DNA of 64,000 nt from Sphingobacterium populi. GTDB taxonomy: Bacteria; Bacteroidota; Bacteroidia; Sphingobacteriales; Sphingobacteriaceae. Positions 1 to 9,143 of this stretch are shown in pieces. Every line of letters begins with the position of its first letter. Position 1 is the first letter of the stretch. The notes beneath the pieces are model-generated. The model searched no databases and was not told the DNA's origin. It saw nothing but the letters and a program-made list of their open reading frames with translations. The stretch covers positions 124,001 to 188,000 of the forward strand of contig NZ_LQXS01000001.1 of NCBI RefSeq assembly GCF_001586775.1, written 5' to 3'. A program made the position numbers and the translations under genes.

Positions 1-1
1 A

Positions 2-439
2 GAACGCAAGATGAAGATCGCCGCCAAATATAAAGCCGAACCATTGACATATGCGACTAGCTTTGAGCATGATATCGACGTTTATGCACCTTGTGCATTA
101 GGCGGAACGGTAAATCCTGAATCGGTACCGCGTATGCGTTGCAAAGTAATTGCTGGCTCTGCCAACAATCAGCTGAAAGAAGAGGAGCGAACTATTCAAT
201 TATTGAAAGATCACAATATACTGTACGCACCAGACTTTTTGATCAATTCAGGAGCATTGATTAGTTGCTATTCTGAACTGGAAGGATACGGTGCTGAGCG
301 CACTGAATATCTTATCCGTCATATCTATACTGCCACACGTCATGTTATCCAAAAGGCCAATGAGGATCATGTGTCTACTTACGAAGCTGCCAAACAATTG
401 GCAGAAAAACGTATCTTTGACCTTCGAAAATTGAAATAA
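2..439 (+). CDS. Leucine dehydrogenase family protein, C-terminal part (5' truncated by window edge)
   Basis: This is the C-terminal 145 or so residues of a Glu/Leu/Phe/Val dehydrogenase. The open frame runs back through the first base, so the true start lies outside the window and the first visible Met is internal. The NAD-binding Rossmann part shows the family stretch DIDVYAPCALGGTVN, followed by IAGSANNQL and a segment (APDFLINSGALISCYSE) typical of leucine dehydrogenase. The enzyme reversibly deaminates branched-chain amino acids to 2-oxoacids with NAD in the cytoplasm. Leucine versus another branched-chain preference cannot be settled because the substrate-binding N-terminal half is missing. 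It is the first of a run of plus-strand housekeeping genes, about 70 bases before nusB. Confidence 0.88.
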   Translation, partial: ERKMKIAAKYKAEPLTYATSFEHDIDVYAPCALGGTVNPESVPRMRCKVIAGSANNQLKEEERTIQLLKDHNILYAPDFLINSGALISCYSELEGYGAERTEYLIRHIYTATRHVIQKANEDHVSTYEAAKQLAEKRIFDLRKLK

Positions 440-511
440 GCGTACTGAAGGCTTATTTCTTATTTAAATATCATAATTGTTCGTTCTTATATACACACTC
501 GTTCTTTAAAA

Positions 512-1462
512 ATGTTAAACAGAAGACATCTCCGCGTAAAAGTTATGCAGGCGCTTTATGCGTATTCCCTTACTGAGGATAAAAGTATCAAAGATTTTGA
601 AAAAGCTTTATTCAGAAGCATAGAAGAGGTAGATCATATGTACATATGGACCTTAAATCTGTTGGATGAAGTGGCTGAATACGTGGTAATTGACTCGGAA
701 GGGCGTGGAAAAAAATGGTTGCCATCTGATCAAGACAAGTTTTTGTCTTCGACGAAGTTGAATAATAATGCTTTTATCGACAGCTTACGTCAAAACAGAG
801 AGTACGTCGAGAAGGTGAAAAAATACAAAGTTGACTGGAGCTTCGATCCAGAGATCGTACGTTCTGTATATGCACAGCTCACCGCCTCTGATACGTATAC
901 CGCTTACTTGCAAGAAGAAGATCGTTCTATTGCAAAAGAGAAGGATATCATAAAATTTATATTCAAGAAAATCATCCTTAAAACACCTAACATAGAACAA
1001 GCGCTTGAGGCACGTTTTATTGATTGGTCGGTTGATAAGGAAGTATTGCAAGCGATGATAGCTAAAACTTTCAAGAATTTCTCTAATGACGATCCGGCGA
1101 AAAATAAGTTAGCAGATCTCACACCAAATTGGGCTGAAGATCAAGATTACGTACAAGATCTGTTATCAAAATCAATACGCTATCAACAAGAATATGCTGT
1201 ACTAGTGGGCGATAAAACTAAAAACTGGGAATCTGACCGTATCGCATTGATGGATAGCTTGCTAATGCAAATGGCCATTACAGAGTTATTGCATTTTCCG
1301 ACGATCCCGGTGAAGGTTACGATGAACGAATACATCGAGATATCAAAAGATTACAGTACGGCGAAAAGTAGTACCTTTATAAATGGTATCTTAGATAAAA
1401 TTTTGTCGGACTTGAAGCAAAAAGGAAGAATTCGCAAAGAAGGCCGAGGATTACAAGATTAA
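512..1462 (+). CDS. nusB: Transcription antitermination factor NusB (long Bacteroidetes form)
   Basis: NusB binds boxA RNA with NusE (ribosomal protein S10) and supports antitermination of rRNA operons. The N-terminus (NRRHLRVKVMQALYAY) and the C-terminal portion (LLMQMAITELLHFPTIPVKVTMNEYIEISKDYSTAKSSTFINGILDKI, residues about 248-300) match the NusB helical fold, including the typical NEYIEISKDYS segment. At 316 residues it is about twice the E. coli length. The extra central helical region (about residues 60-190) is usual in Bacteroidetes. The 5' gap holds no clear promoter box, and the next gene starts 21 bases after the stop, suggesting an operon with the DUF1573 lipoprotein and yajC. 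Confidence 0.93.
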   Translation: MLNRRHLRVKVMQALYAYSLTEDKSIKDFEKALFRSIEEVDHMYIWTLNLLDEVAEYVVIDSEGRGKKWLPSDQDKFLSSTKLNNNAFIDSLRQNREYVEKVKKYKVDWSFDPEIVRSVYAQLTASDTYTAYLQEEDRSIAKEKDIIKFIFKKIILKTPNIEQALEARFIDWSVDKEVLQAMIAKTFKNFSNDDPAKNKLADLTPNWAEDQDYVQDLLSKSIRYQQEYAVLVGDKTKNWESDRIALMDSLLMQMAITELLHFPTIPVKVTMNEYIEISKDYSTAKSSTFINGILDKILSDLKQKGRIRKEGRGLQD

Positions 1463-1483
1463 CATATCAGAACAAATAAGGCT

Positions 1484-1927
1484 ATGAAGCATCTAAAAAA
1501 CATAGCTGCAGGTTTAACATTACTGCTGCTATTTGCCTGTAATAATGCAGGTAATACATCCGATGAGCAAAATTCGGATTCAACAGCTGTTGCTGAGGTA
1601 GCTAAGGCTACAACGGGCAATGGCGAGATTTCATTTGTTGATGAAGTGTATGATTTCGGTCAAATCACTGATGGTGAAGTTGTTGAGCATACATTTAAGT
1701 TTACAAATACAGGTACAGAGCCCGTCATTGTATCACGCGTATCTACATCATGTGGTTGTACTACACCAGAATATACCGCTACACCAGTAGCGCCAAACAA
1801 AGATGGTGAAGTAAAAGTGCGTTTTGATAGCCACGGACAATCCGGAAAACAGCAGAAGATCATCACCGTCGTTTCTAATGCTAAAAATAATATTCAAACG
1901 ATTCAACTCAAAGGCGAAGTAAGTTAA
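1484..1927 (+). CDS. DUF1573 domain lipoprotein
   Basis: A 147-residue secreted lipoprotein. The N-terminus has a short basic start, a hydrophobic stretch and a lipobox ending in LLFAC (Cys19), so it should be lipidated and anchored in the cell envelope. The mature part carries a DUF1573 domain with the recognisable EVYDFGQITDGEVVEHTFKF entry, the NTGTEPVIVSRVSTSCGCTTPEY block with its CGC motif, and a beta-sandwich end (QTIQLKGEVS). DUF1573 proteins are abundant in Bacteroidetes and their biochemical role is unknown. It sits 21 bases after nusB and 42 before yajC. Confidence 0.9.
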   Translation: MKHLKNIAAGLTLLLLFACNNAGNTSDEQNSDSTAVAEVAKATTGNGEISFVDEVYDFGQITDGEVVEHTFKFTNTGTEPVIVSRVSTSCGCTTPEYTATPVAPNKDGEVKVRFDSHGQSGKQQKIITVVSNAKNNIQTIQLKGEVS

Positions 1928-1969
1928 GCGACTTCGTTACTATCTAAAATAAATCTAATACTTAATATA

Positions 1970-2296
1970 ATGCTATCAACAATTTTATTACAAGCTCAAG
2001 GAGGTGGACTAGGTATGTTCCTTCCGATGATTTTGATTTTCGTGGTTTTCTATTTTTTCATGATCAGACCACAAATGAAGAAACAAAAAGATCACAAAAA
2101 ATATATTCAAGAATTAGGTGTAAATGCTAAAATCGTAACTACTGCCGGTATTCACGGTCGCATCGTAGAAGTTGGTGAAACCTCTTTCTTGGTAGATGTC
2201 GGCTCAGGCGTAAAAATACGTTTTGATAAATCTGCCGTATCTTTGGATGCGTCTAAAGCGCTTAACGTAGAAAAAGTTGAAAAGAAAGACGCGTAA
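1970..2296 (+). CDS. yajC: Preprotein translocase subunit YajC
   Basis: A small inner-membrane accessory subunit of the Sec translocon that associates with SecDF. One hydrophobic N-terminal membrane helix (about residues 15-32, ending FYFFMIRPQ) is followed by the signature RPQMKKQKDHKKYIQEL and a cytoplasmic part with the conserved TTAGIHGRIVEVGETSFLVDVGSGVKIRFDKSAV pattern. Length (108 residues) is normal. It is followed by a strong terminator hairpin (2318-2358), so it appears to close the nusB-DUF1573-yajC unit. Confidence 0.95.
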   Translation: MLSTILLQAQGGGLGMFLPMILIFVVFYFFMIRPQMKKQKDHKKYIQELGVNAKIVTTAGIHGRIVEVGETSFLVDVGSGVKIRFDKSAVSLDASKALNVEKVEKKDA

Positions 2297-2317
2297 GTGT
2301 TTTGCTGATAATCATTG

Positions 2318-2358
2318 GAAAGCCATTCTACTTTACAGAGAATGGCTTTCTTGTTTTT
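2318..2358 (+). terminator. Intrinsic terminator after yajC
   Basis: A perfect 12-bp inverted repeat (GAAAGCCATTCT with AGAATGGCTTTC, 9-base loop) is followed directly by TTGTTTTT. It lies 22 bases after the yajC stop. Confidence 0.85.
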
Positions 2359-2401
2359 AAAAGTGGTGGAATTTTAATGGGTTTATGCTAAATTCGTAGT
2401 T

Positions 2402-3349
2402 ATGCCAACACGTCGATTTTCCAAAATTCAGAAACGAAAGATCAATGTTTTTCTACGTTGTCTGGCTGTATCCTTTGTCGCGTGGTCTTTATTTGCCATT
2501 TCAAGTAGCTACGATTTTCTACAAATGGCGCGAATTAGCTATGTGAATCTTCCCGAAGAAAGGGCGTTTCACCCGCTACAATCGGAGATGGTACAAGTTC
2601 GCTTGCGTATGAGCGGATGGGATATATTGGTCAAAACTTTTAAACCTGATACCGCTCGCCTTGAGGTAGACCTTGGCGGACTAAAAACCAGAAACTTTAT
2701 TGCCTTTAGCAACCAAATCGGTTTTGTCAACAAGCAATTTCCCCTTAACAAACAAGCCGTCTCCGTCTTACCAGACACGTTGTTTTTCGATTTTTCGAAA
2801 CAAATACAAAAACGTGTACCCGTTAAGCCTGTTTATGGTATTACGTACCGCAAGCAATATGGTATTGTTGGAGAAATACGTACTAACCCAAGCTTTGTAA
2901 CAATTACTGGCCCAGCCGAAGATGTAGACGAAATTGCCTACATCGAGACAGACAGTATCAAAGGTGAACTATTAGATAGTGACGTAAGAACGGTTAGCTA
3001 CCTTAATCGCAAAAACAAGACAAATATTGCCATCTATCCTACATTTGCAGAAGTGTTCATTCCTATAGGTGAGATGACAGAAAAAATAGTTGAATTACCG
3101 ATACGGATTCAAAACGCCGAATCGTATACTTCGGTACGTACTATGCCAGGTAAAGTTAAGGTCACGTTATTAGTTTCACTTTTAGATTATGGCAAATGGA
3201 CTACCCGAGATTTTGAAGCGGTAGCCGATGTAGAGGATTGGACGCGTGGACGTGCTACGAGTTTGCCTATACAAATAACCAAAATACCGCCTTATTGCCA
3301 GGTATTACGAATCGAGCCACAAAACATTGACTTTTTTGTACGTTTATAA
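2402..3349 (+). CDS. YbbR-like domain protein
   Basis: A 315-residue envelope protein. It has a basic N-terminus and one hydrophobic segment (about residues 20-38: CLAVSFVAWSLFAISSS), then extracytoplasmic repeats of YbbR type. The segment VPVKPVYGITYRKQYGIVGEIRTNPSFVTITGPAEDVDEIAYIETDSI is a typical YbbR repeat. YbbR/CdaR proteins in Firmicutes regulate the diadenylate cyclase CdaA. In Bacteroidetes this protein commonly sits next to coaE, as here (2-base gap). Whether it has a c-di-AMP related job here is not shown by the sequence. Confidence 0.85.
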   Translation: MPTRRFSKIQKRKINVFLRCLAVSFVAWSLFAISSSYDFLQMARISYVNLPEERAFHPLQSEMVQVRLRMSGWDILVKTFKPDTARLEVDLGGLKTRNFIAFSNQIGFVNKQFPLNKQAVSVLPDTLFFDFSKQIQKRVPVKPVYGITYRKQYGIVGEIRTNPSFVTITGPAEDVDEIAYIETDSIKGELLDSDVRTVSYLNRKNKTNIAIYPTFAEVFIPIGEMTEKIVELPIRIQNAESYTSVRTMPGKVKVTLLVSLLDYGKWTTRDFEAVADVEDWTRGRATSLPIQITKIPPYCQVLRIEPQNIDFFVRL

Positions 3350-3351
3350 TT

Positions 3352-3945
3352 ATGGGAATCAGAGTAGGGATTACTGGTGGGATTGGCGCTGGCAAAAGCA
3401 TCGTTTGTAAGCTTTTCCAGGTGTTGGGAATTCCTGTATATGATGCTGATAAAGAGGCTAAAAATATCATGGTGACGGATGCGTCGGTTATAGGTTCACT
3501 TAAGGCAGCTTTCGGTGACCAAGTTTATAAGACATCGGGCGAATTAGATCGTGCATATTTGTCAGATCGAGTATTTAATGATGAAGAACAGTTAAACTTG
3601 CTCAATAGTATTGTCCACCCTGCGGTGATTCGTGCTGGTGAGCTTTGGGCACAGGCACAGACTGGTCCTTACTCATTAAAAGAAGCTGCATTGTTATTTG
3701 AGAGTGGTTCTTATAAAAAGCTGGATTTTACCATTATGGTCACAGCAAATGAAACAATTCGTATACAACGCGTCATGAAGCGCGATAACGTCACAGAAGA
3801 ACAAGTACGCGCAAGAATGGAGAAGCAATGGCCTGATACTAAAAAAACTATTATGGCCGATGCAATTATCACTAATGATGGCGTAGAATCGCTAATCGCA
3901 CAAGTGATGACCTTACACGAGCGTTTAATTAATGATGAAAGATAA
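3352..3945 (+). CDS. coaE: Dephospho-CoA kinase
   Basis: Catalyses the last step of coenzyme A synthesis, ATP-dependent 3' phosphorylation of dephospho-CoA. The P-loop GITGGIGAGKS is at residues 6-16. The conserved PVYDADKEAK motif follows (about 29-38), then the LNSIVHPAV lid-region segment and the C-terminal RDNVTEEQVRARMEKQWPDTKK block. At 197 residues the length is normal. It starts 2 bases after the YbbR gene, and its end overlaps the next gene by 14 bases, so translational coupling is likely. Confidence 0.95.
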   Translation: MGIRVGITGGIGAGKSIVCKLFQVLGIPVYDADKEAKNIMVTDASVIGSLKAAFGDQVYKTSGELDRAYLSDRVFNDEEQLNLLNSIVHPAVIRAGELWAQAQTGPYSLKEAALLFESGSYKKLDFTIMVTANETIRIQRVMKRDNVTEEQVRARMEKQWPDTKKTIMADAIITNDGVESLIAQVMTLHERLINDER

Positions 3946-4897
3946 GACGATTCTCTCCGATTTCTTGGTAAAAAAAGGAGATGCCTATTATTGTCGCTAC
4001 GGTGACTTTTATATCGATGCCTTGTATCCCGTTAAGACTGCGATTATCTCTCACGCGCACGGCGATCATGCAAGCCCCGGTCACCTAGATACGTACGCTA
4101 CGCCTTTTACCGTTGCATTTATGCAACACCGGTTTCCTAAATATCCGCGGGAGGCGTACCATATAGTTCCTTTCGATACTTCTTGGGAACTTAACGGCAT
4201 ACGCATTACCCTGCTCCCGGCAGGGCATATTTTAGGTTCGGCTCAGATCCTCATGGAATATCAAGGTGTACGCTATCTGTACACGGGTGATTATAAATTA
4301 CAGGAAGATCCAACATGCGAATCCATTCAATTAGTGCAGGCCGATGTATTAATTACCGAAACGACCTTTGCCGATCCTGCTGTAAAACATCCCGATCCTG
4401 TGGCCGAAATCCAGCAACTAAACACGATTAATAACAATATTTTGTTAGGCTGCTATACGCTTGGAAAAGCGCAACGCATCACCTATCTGCTGAATACTTA
4501 TTGTCCAGATAAAACCGTATTACTGCATCATCGTATGACGATGGCACATCGGTTGTACGATGATTATAGCCCTGTAACGTTACGTTATAAAGTGTACGGG
4601 CGTAAAGATATGAAGGAGGGAGCTACTAATAAGGTTTATTTGGTGCCACCACTGACGTTTAATAGTTACTTTCGAGCCACCAACGTTACCCGAGTATTTG
4701 CATCGGGCTGGGCTAGGTTGCAGCAACATAACGATCTCTCCTTATACATTTCGGATCATGTTGATTGGACAGATCTATTGCATTATATTGCTTTGGTGAA
4801 ACCTTCTGAAATATGGACTATACACGGTGATGGTGCAAAATTGAAAACCCATTTAGAGAACCAGATTGCTGTACGAGATATCCTATCTATATCCTGA
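3932..4897 (+). CDS. MBL-fold exonuclease, ligase-associated DNA exonuclease type
   Basis: A 321-residue metallo-beta-lactamase-fold nuclease of the beta-CASP-like group. The metal-binding HxHxDH motif is SHAHGDH (residues 40-46). PAGHILGSAQ and YTGDYKLQEDPTCE supply further metal ligands and match the ligase-associated DNA 3' exonuclease family, which normally acts with an ATP-dependent DNA ligase and a Lhr-type helicase in repair. No ligase gene is in this window. It overlaps the coaE end by 14 bases; the frame could also start at the second Met (residue 2). An RNA-processing role cannot be excluded from sequence alone. Confidence 0.82.
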   Translation: MMKDKTILSDFLVKKGDAYYCRYGDFYIDALYPVKTAIISHAHGDHASPGHLDTYATPFTVAFMQHRFPKYPREAYHIVPFDTSWELNGIRITLLPAGHILGSAQILMEYQGVRYLYTGDYKLQEDPTCESIQLVQADVLITETTFADPAVKHPDPVAEIQQLNTINNNILLGCYTLGKAQRITYLLNTYCPDKTVLLHHRMTMAHRLYDDYSPVTLRYKVYGRKDMKEGATNKVYLVPPLTFNSYFRATNVTRVFASGWARLQQHNDLSLYISDHVDWTDLLHYIALVKPSEIWTIHGDGAKLKTHLENQIAVRDILSIS

Positions 4898-4933
4898 AGG
4901 CATTTAAGCTGGCTGCCCACTACGCTAATGACT

Positions 4934-6115
4934 TCAATCGATCAAACCTTGTTTGAACAGCATCCATATAGGAGATTGTTCCCGTACTTTACTGACGGCC
5001 TCGGTTAGTTGATTCACTGTAATATCTAGTTCTTCCAACGTCGTATATTTACTAATAGATATGCGTAGCGTACATCGTGCGAGCTCTTCAGACAGGCCCA
5101 TTGCGATCAGCACATGCGATGGTGCTCGACTGCCTGTTACGCAGGCAGAACCTGTAGAAAAGACGATTTCTGGTAATCTGCCAATTAATTCAGCAGCAGG
5201 TACGTGCTTTATACTTAGGTTTATCGTATTGGCCAAGCGCGGAGCATTTGCTCCATTGATGAAAATATGTGGTATTCTTGCTACTATTGCATTTTCAAAG
5301 TGATCGCGGAGTTTGGCTATTTCTTTCCATTCATCTGTATCCATGCGTTGAATCGCTTCCCCAAATCCAACTATGGCAGGTACATTGTAGGTGCCACCGC
5401 GAAGTGCTCCTTCTTGATTTCCACCGACGATTAATGGTTCTATCTGAGTAGGTTTATTTTTATGGCGCCGTATGTATAAAGCACCAATACCTTTCGGTCC
5501 GTGAAATTTGTGGGCACTTAGGCAAAGCATGTCTATTGGTATTTGTGCGAGATCCAATGCGTGCTGTTTACCAATATACTGCGTAGCATCGCAAAAAAAT
5601 AACACACCATTCTGCTGGCATATTTTGGCAATTTCAGCAATAGGATGCACCACACCTGTTTCATTGTTTGCAGCCATGATGCATACCAAAATTGTTTCTG
5701 GAGTAATTGCTCGAGCCAATTGATCTGTATCGATCTGTCCGTTGTCTAAGACGGGTAAGTAGGTGAGGCGACTACCTTTGCTTTCCATCTGCAAGCACGT
5801 TTCCAGCACGGCTTTGTGTTCGGTTTGGCAGGTGATGATATGGTTTCCGATAGCGCTGTATCGAGCAACCACTCCTTTTATAGCAAGATTGATCGCTTCA
5901 GTTGCGCCACTTGTGAAGATCAATTCATCTGCGTTTTGTATACAAAGTGCCTTCGATATTTGCTGACGAGCACGCGCGATTGCCTCGCTAGCATTTCTGC
6001 CAAATCGGTGTTGAATGCTGGATGCATTGCCGTACGATTCGCTGAAATAGGGTAGCATTGCTGCTAACACATCATCATTTATACGAGTAGTAGCATTATT
6101 ATCCAAGTATATCAT
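4934..6115 (-). CDS. Cysteine desulfurase (IscS/NifS type)
   Basis: A PLP enzyme that takes sulfur from cysteine for Fe-S clusters and thiolated tRNA. The N-terminal MIYLDNNATT is the class V aminotransferase signature. TEHKAV carries the PLP-stacking His (about residue 100), SAHKFHGPKG gives the Schiff-base Lys203, and STGSACVTGS gives the catalytic Cys325 in a flexible loop. The 393-residue length is normal. It converges with the exonuclease gene (36-base gap). No iscU is beside it, so it may act as a general sulfur donor. Confidence 0.93.
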   Translation of the reverse strand: MIYLDNNATTRINDDVLAAMLPYFSESYGNASSIQHRFGRNASEAIARARQQISKALCIQNADELIFTSGATEAINLAIKGVVARYSAIGNHIITCQTEHKAVLETCLQMESKGSRLTYLPVLDNGQIDTDQLARAITPETILVCIMAANNETGVVHPIAEIAKICQQNGVLFFCDATQYIGKQHALDLAQIPIDMLCLSAHKFHGPKGIGALYIRRHKNKPTQIEPLIVGGNQEGALRGGTYNVPAIVGFGEAIQRMDTDEWKEIAKLRDHFENAIVARIPHIFINGANAPRLANTINLSIKHVPAAELIGRLPEIVFSTGSACVTGSRAPSHVLIAMGLSEELARCTLRISISKYTTLEELDITVNQLTEAVSKVREQSPIWMLFKQGLID

Positions 6116-6164
6116 CGCATAAAAGTAATATTTCTACACGAAGAAACCGCCCCAAAATGCGCGA

Positions 6165-6311
6165 CTAATCTTTTGACTGAATAAGCACGTAATAACGAAA
6201 TGCGACAATGGCCTGCTGTAATTTGGTCAATCTTGCAGGATCTAATTGGCTATAACTTGGTAGTACAGCTTTATTTAATCTATTGAGGAAACCGAAAAAC
6301 AGTTTTTTCAT
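6165..6311 (-). CDS. 48-aa conserved microprotein (type often labelled SsrA-binding protein in Bacteroidetes)
   Basis: A short frame reading MKKLFFGFLNRLNKAVLPSY at the start and ending AIVAFRYYVLIQSKD. It has a basic amphipathic N-terminal helix, a LPSY(S/T) motif, and a C-terminal FRYYV segment. From memory this resembles a family of about 50-residue Bacteroidetes proteins whose databank label is SsrA-binding protein although they lack the SmpB fold; I would not transfer that function. It lies between the MFS gene and the cysteine desulfurase on the same strand, with about 50 bases on each side. The function is unknown. Confidence rests on the family pattern and on the lack of any competing frame. 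Confidence 0.7.
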   Translation of the reverse strand: MKKLFFGFLNRLNKAVLPSYSQLDPARLTKLQQAIVAFRYYVLIQSKD

Positions 6312-6358
6312 GTGCCTTTGATTTTATCAAAGATAACAAGTGCGCCGCTAAAAATGTT

Positions 6359-7527
6359 TTAAGCGGTAGCGATCCCTTTTGTTTTGCCGCTTAATAATTT
6401 ATAATAAAATGCGATTAGCGCGCCAATAGTTGCCATTCCGATACCTACTAATAGCGGTGAGTTGTAGGCCATACCAAAAAGCAATGGAATTCCGCCTAGG
6501 TAAGCACCTAAGGTGTTTCCCATGTTAAAGGCAGCTTGTCCGCCAGCTGCTGCCAGAGTTTCAGCACCGCGTGCAGAGTTTATCAGTGTAACTTGCAATG
6601 GAGAGCCAATAGTAAAGGAGATCATTCCGGTAAGAAAAGCCAAAAAGTAGGCCAAATGACTGATATGGATTGTACAATACACAAGAAGTAAACAGGCTGC
6701 CATTGCCGTAAAGCAGACAATAGACGCGCGTACTGATCCGATACTGTCAGAAAGGCGTCCTCCTAAAAAATTTCCGACCACCATACCCAATCCGACTAAT
6801 GCCATAATATAACTTACATGTTCTTCGGGAAGATCTGCCACTTTGGTCATCAATGGCGAAATGTACGACATCCATGCGAACAGACCGCCGGTTCCGATAG
6901 ATATCATCGCGATCAAGATCCAAGCTTCTTTGTCGCAAAATACTTGATTTGCTTGTACATGTTTTCGGCCTGATAATTAGCAACCTTTGGAAGCCACAGA
7001 AAAACAGTCGTCATTGTCGCTAGTCCGCACAAACTGATAATACCATAAGTCCAACGCCAAGAATAATTATGACCGATATATGTGCCCAATGGTACACCAA
7101 AGAGATTGGCTAAAGTCATACCTGTAAACATGATTGAGATGGCTTGTGCTTCCTTGCCTTCGGTCGCTAGCTGAGTTGCAACGACTGATCCTACGCCGAA
7201 AAATGCACCATGCGGCAATCCGGCCAAAAATCGTGTTATCATTAACGAATTGTAGTCTGGCATTAGGGCAAACATGCTGTTGAATACGACAAAAAGTAGC
7301 ATCAAAAATAGTAGTACGTTTTTTGGTTGATATTTACTGGTAAATAATACCAAAGTTGGTGCACCAACCACGACGCCTAAAGCATAGATTGCGATGAGAT
7401 GCGCGGCAGTAGGGATACTAATATGTTGATCCACGGCAATATCTTGCAAGATGCCCATGATTGTAAATTCAGTCATTCCGATCGCAAATGAACCGAAAGC
7501 TAACGATATCAAACTCTTTTTAAACAT
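6359..7527 (-). pseudogene. MFS transporter, AraJ-like, interrupted by a single-base frameshift
   Basis: Two adjoining minus-strand frames together make one major facilitator protein of about 390 residues. The first half starts at the ATG at 7527 (MFKKSLISLAFGSFAIGMTEF) and carries TM1-6 with the LAGLPHGAFFGVGSV motif typical of AraJ-like exporters. The second half (ending 6359) carries TM7-12 with GRLSDSIG. The first frame ends prematurely with KKLGS at 6913. Restoring one A in the AAA run near 6925-6930 reads TKEAWILIAMIS and joins the halves. The gene is therefore either broken or, more likely, carries a sequencing indel. It lies directly downstream of the MocR gene and may export an amine or drug; the substrate is unknown. 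Confidence 0.82.
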
Positions 7528-7596
7528 GTGGTGGAACCCTCTGTAGTATGATTTTAGAAAAAGAAACAAGAGCAACTATCTTCCAAATTGCGGAAG

Positions 7597-7627
7597 CAAA
7601 TGTAAAGGTATTTGTCTGCTATTGCAA
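7597..7627 (-). promoter_or_regulatory. Bacteroidetes-type promoter for the MFS gene
   Basis: On the minus strand, TTG is followed after 20 bases by TACATTTG, a perfect TAnnTTTG -7 box. It lies about 70 bases upstream of the MFS start. This suggests the exporter has its own promoter and is not only read through from the MocR gene. Confidence 0.55.
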
Positions 7628-7644
7628 TATGGATTTTGTTTGGT

Positions 7645-9132
7645 TTATAATTGTGCCAAGACGGATTGAATTTTATCCACGCACATCGTCATTTCGTTTG
7701 TATCCATTCGTCCAAATCCTATCCGCATGCCCGACATATTTTTGTGCTGATAGAGCATATTTCTTGGAATATGAAGGCCATTTTTTTCACAACGAGAGGC
7801 TAGCTGCGATAGGTTGATGCCTGGCTTCCAGAGCGTCCATATAGCGAGGCCACCACGTGGCGGTTCGAATTGCAGGTGCTCAGAAAGCTTGCTCTTAAGT
7901 AAGTTAGCCAAATGCGTACGCCTTTGTTCATAAATTTTTAAGGATTTCCGCGCATATCGATCAATCTCACCTTCGGCGATCATTTCTCCCAGAGCCAACT
8001 CCATCGCAATGTCACCTTGCCGGTCTATGATGCTCAAATATTTACGCATTTCTATTATAAGATCTTTCGGCGCCACCGTAAAGCCTGTTCGAAAGCCGGG
8101 CGCTAGTGTTTTACCAAATGAGCCCACATAAATCACCATACCATGGCTATCCGCGCTAGCCATAGGTAAGATTGGCTGCTGATCGTAGCGAAATTCATAA
8201 TCATAATCATCTTCTACAATCGCAAACCCATATTCTTGAGCTAAGGCCAGTAACTCGACTCTGCGTTGCGCACTCAGCGCTACTGTGGTAGGATAATGAT
8301 GATGAGAGGTCACATACACCATGCGTACTTTTTCTTGGCGACATAACTCGCGAATACTATCGGTGTTCAAGCCATGTTCATCCACCAAGACGGTTTTCAT
8401 TCGAGCACCAGATTCCTGAAAAATCATATTGGTCGCGAAGTAGCTCAGCGATCCGACTACTACGACATCTTGAGGAGAAAGCATGACTTTGGAGATGATG
8501 TACAGACTCATTTCCGTGCTTCTAGTCACCAAAATATTCTGTTCGCTGATTCGTAACCCGCGGGATTGATGTAAGTAGTTACTTAACTGTTCTTTGAAAT
8601 ACTCACTTCCTTCGTTAGTGTAGCGATCCAGCTTTTTCCTGTTGCTTTTTCTTTTAAGATTAGCAGAGTAAAACGTGGATAACTGATTGATCTGCGTAAG
8701 CCGAATATCGGGAATACCGTCGTCTAGAGCAAATTCGCTATTAACGTGCGACCAAGGATTATCCAAAATATTCGATTTTTTAAAGCTGAATCCCGCTCGA
8801 GCAGAATAGCCCATCTCGGCCAATTCACCGGTTATCGTATCTGTGCCTGCAACAGTAGTGCTTCTATTACTTAGTACAAATACACCACGATTCGGAGAAA
8901 TATGAATCCAACCTTGTGCTTCCAATTCGCGGAATGCAGCTACAATGGTTTGCCGATGTACGCACAATTGCCCACTCATACTTCGTGATCCCGGCAATTT
9001 GCTGCCTTCACGCAACATCCCTCGCTGAATCGCATTAGCGATCTGATCGACTATTTGTAAATATATATCCTTCGAAGCAGTCCGGTCGATCGATAACATG
9101 CCAAGGACGGAATTCGTAACCGGACTAGTCAT
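7645..9132 (-). CDS. MocR-type PLP-dependent transcriptional regulator (GntR family)
   Basis: A 495-residue fusion of an N-terminal GntR-type winged helix (residues about 15-85; IANAIQRGMLREGSKLPGSRSMSGQLCVHRQTI) and a class I aminotransferase-like domain (about 120-490). The aminotransferase part keeps the VEDDYDYEF motif and the SFGKTLAPGFRTGF segment with the PLP lysine. MocR regulators sense PLP or amine ligands (PdxR and GabR are examples). It is divergent from a TonB receptor gene, with candidate operator repeats in the 80-base gap, and is followed by the MFS gene. The target pathway is not evident. Confidence 0.9.
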   Translation of the reverse strand: MTSPVTNSVLGMLSIDRTASKDIYLQIVDQIANAIQRGMLREGSKLPGSRSMSGQLCVHRQTIVAAFRELEAQGWIHISPNRGVFVLSNRSTTVAGTDTITGELAEMGYSARAGFSFKKSNILDNPWSHVNSEFALDDGIPDIRLTQINQLSTFYSANLKRKSNRKKLDRYTNEGSEYFKEQLSNYLHQSRGLRISEQNILVTRSTEMSLYIISKVMLSPQDVVVVGSLSYFATNMIFQESGARMKTVLVDEHGLNTDSIRELCRQEKVRMVYVTSHHHYPTTVALSAQRRVELLALAQEYGFAIVEDDYDYEFRYDQQPILPMASADSHGMVIYVGSFGKTLAPGFRTGFTVAPKDLIIEMRKYLSIIDRQGDIAMELALGEMIAEGEIDRYARKSLKIYEQRRTHLANLLKSKLSEHLQFEPPRGGLAIWTLWKPGINLSQLASRCEKNGLHIPRNMLYQHKNMSGMRIGFGRMDTNEMTMCVDKIQSVLAQL

Positions 9133-9143
9133 TATTTAAAAAG

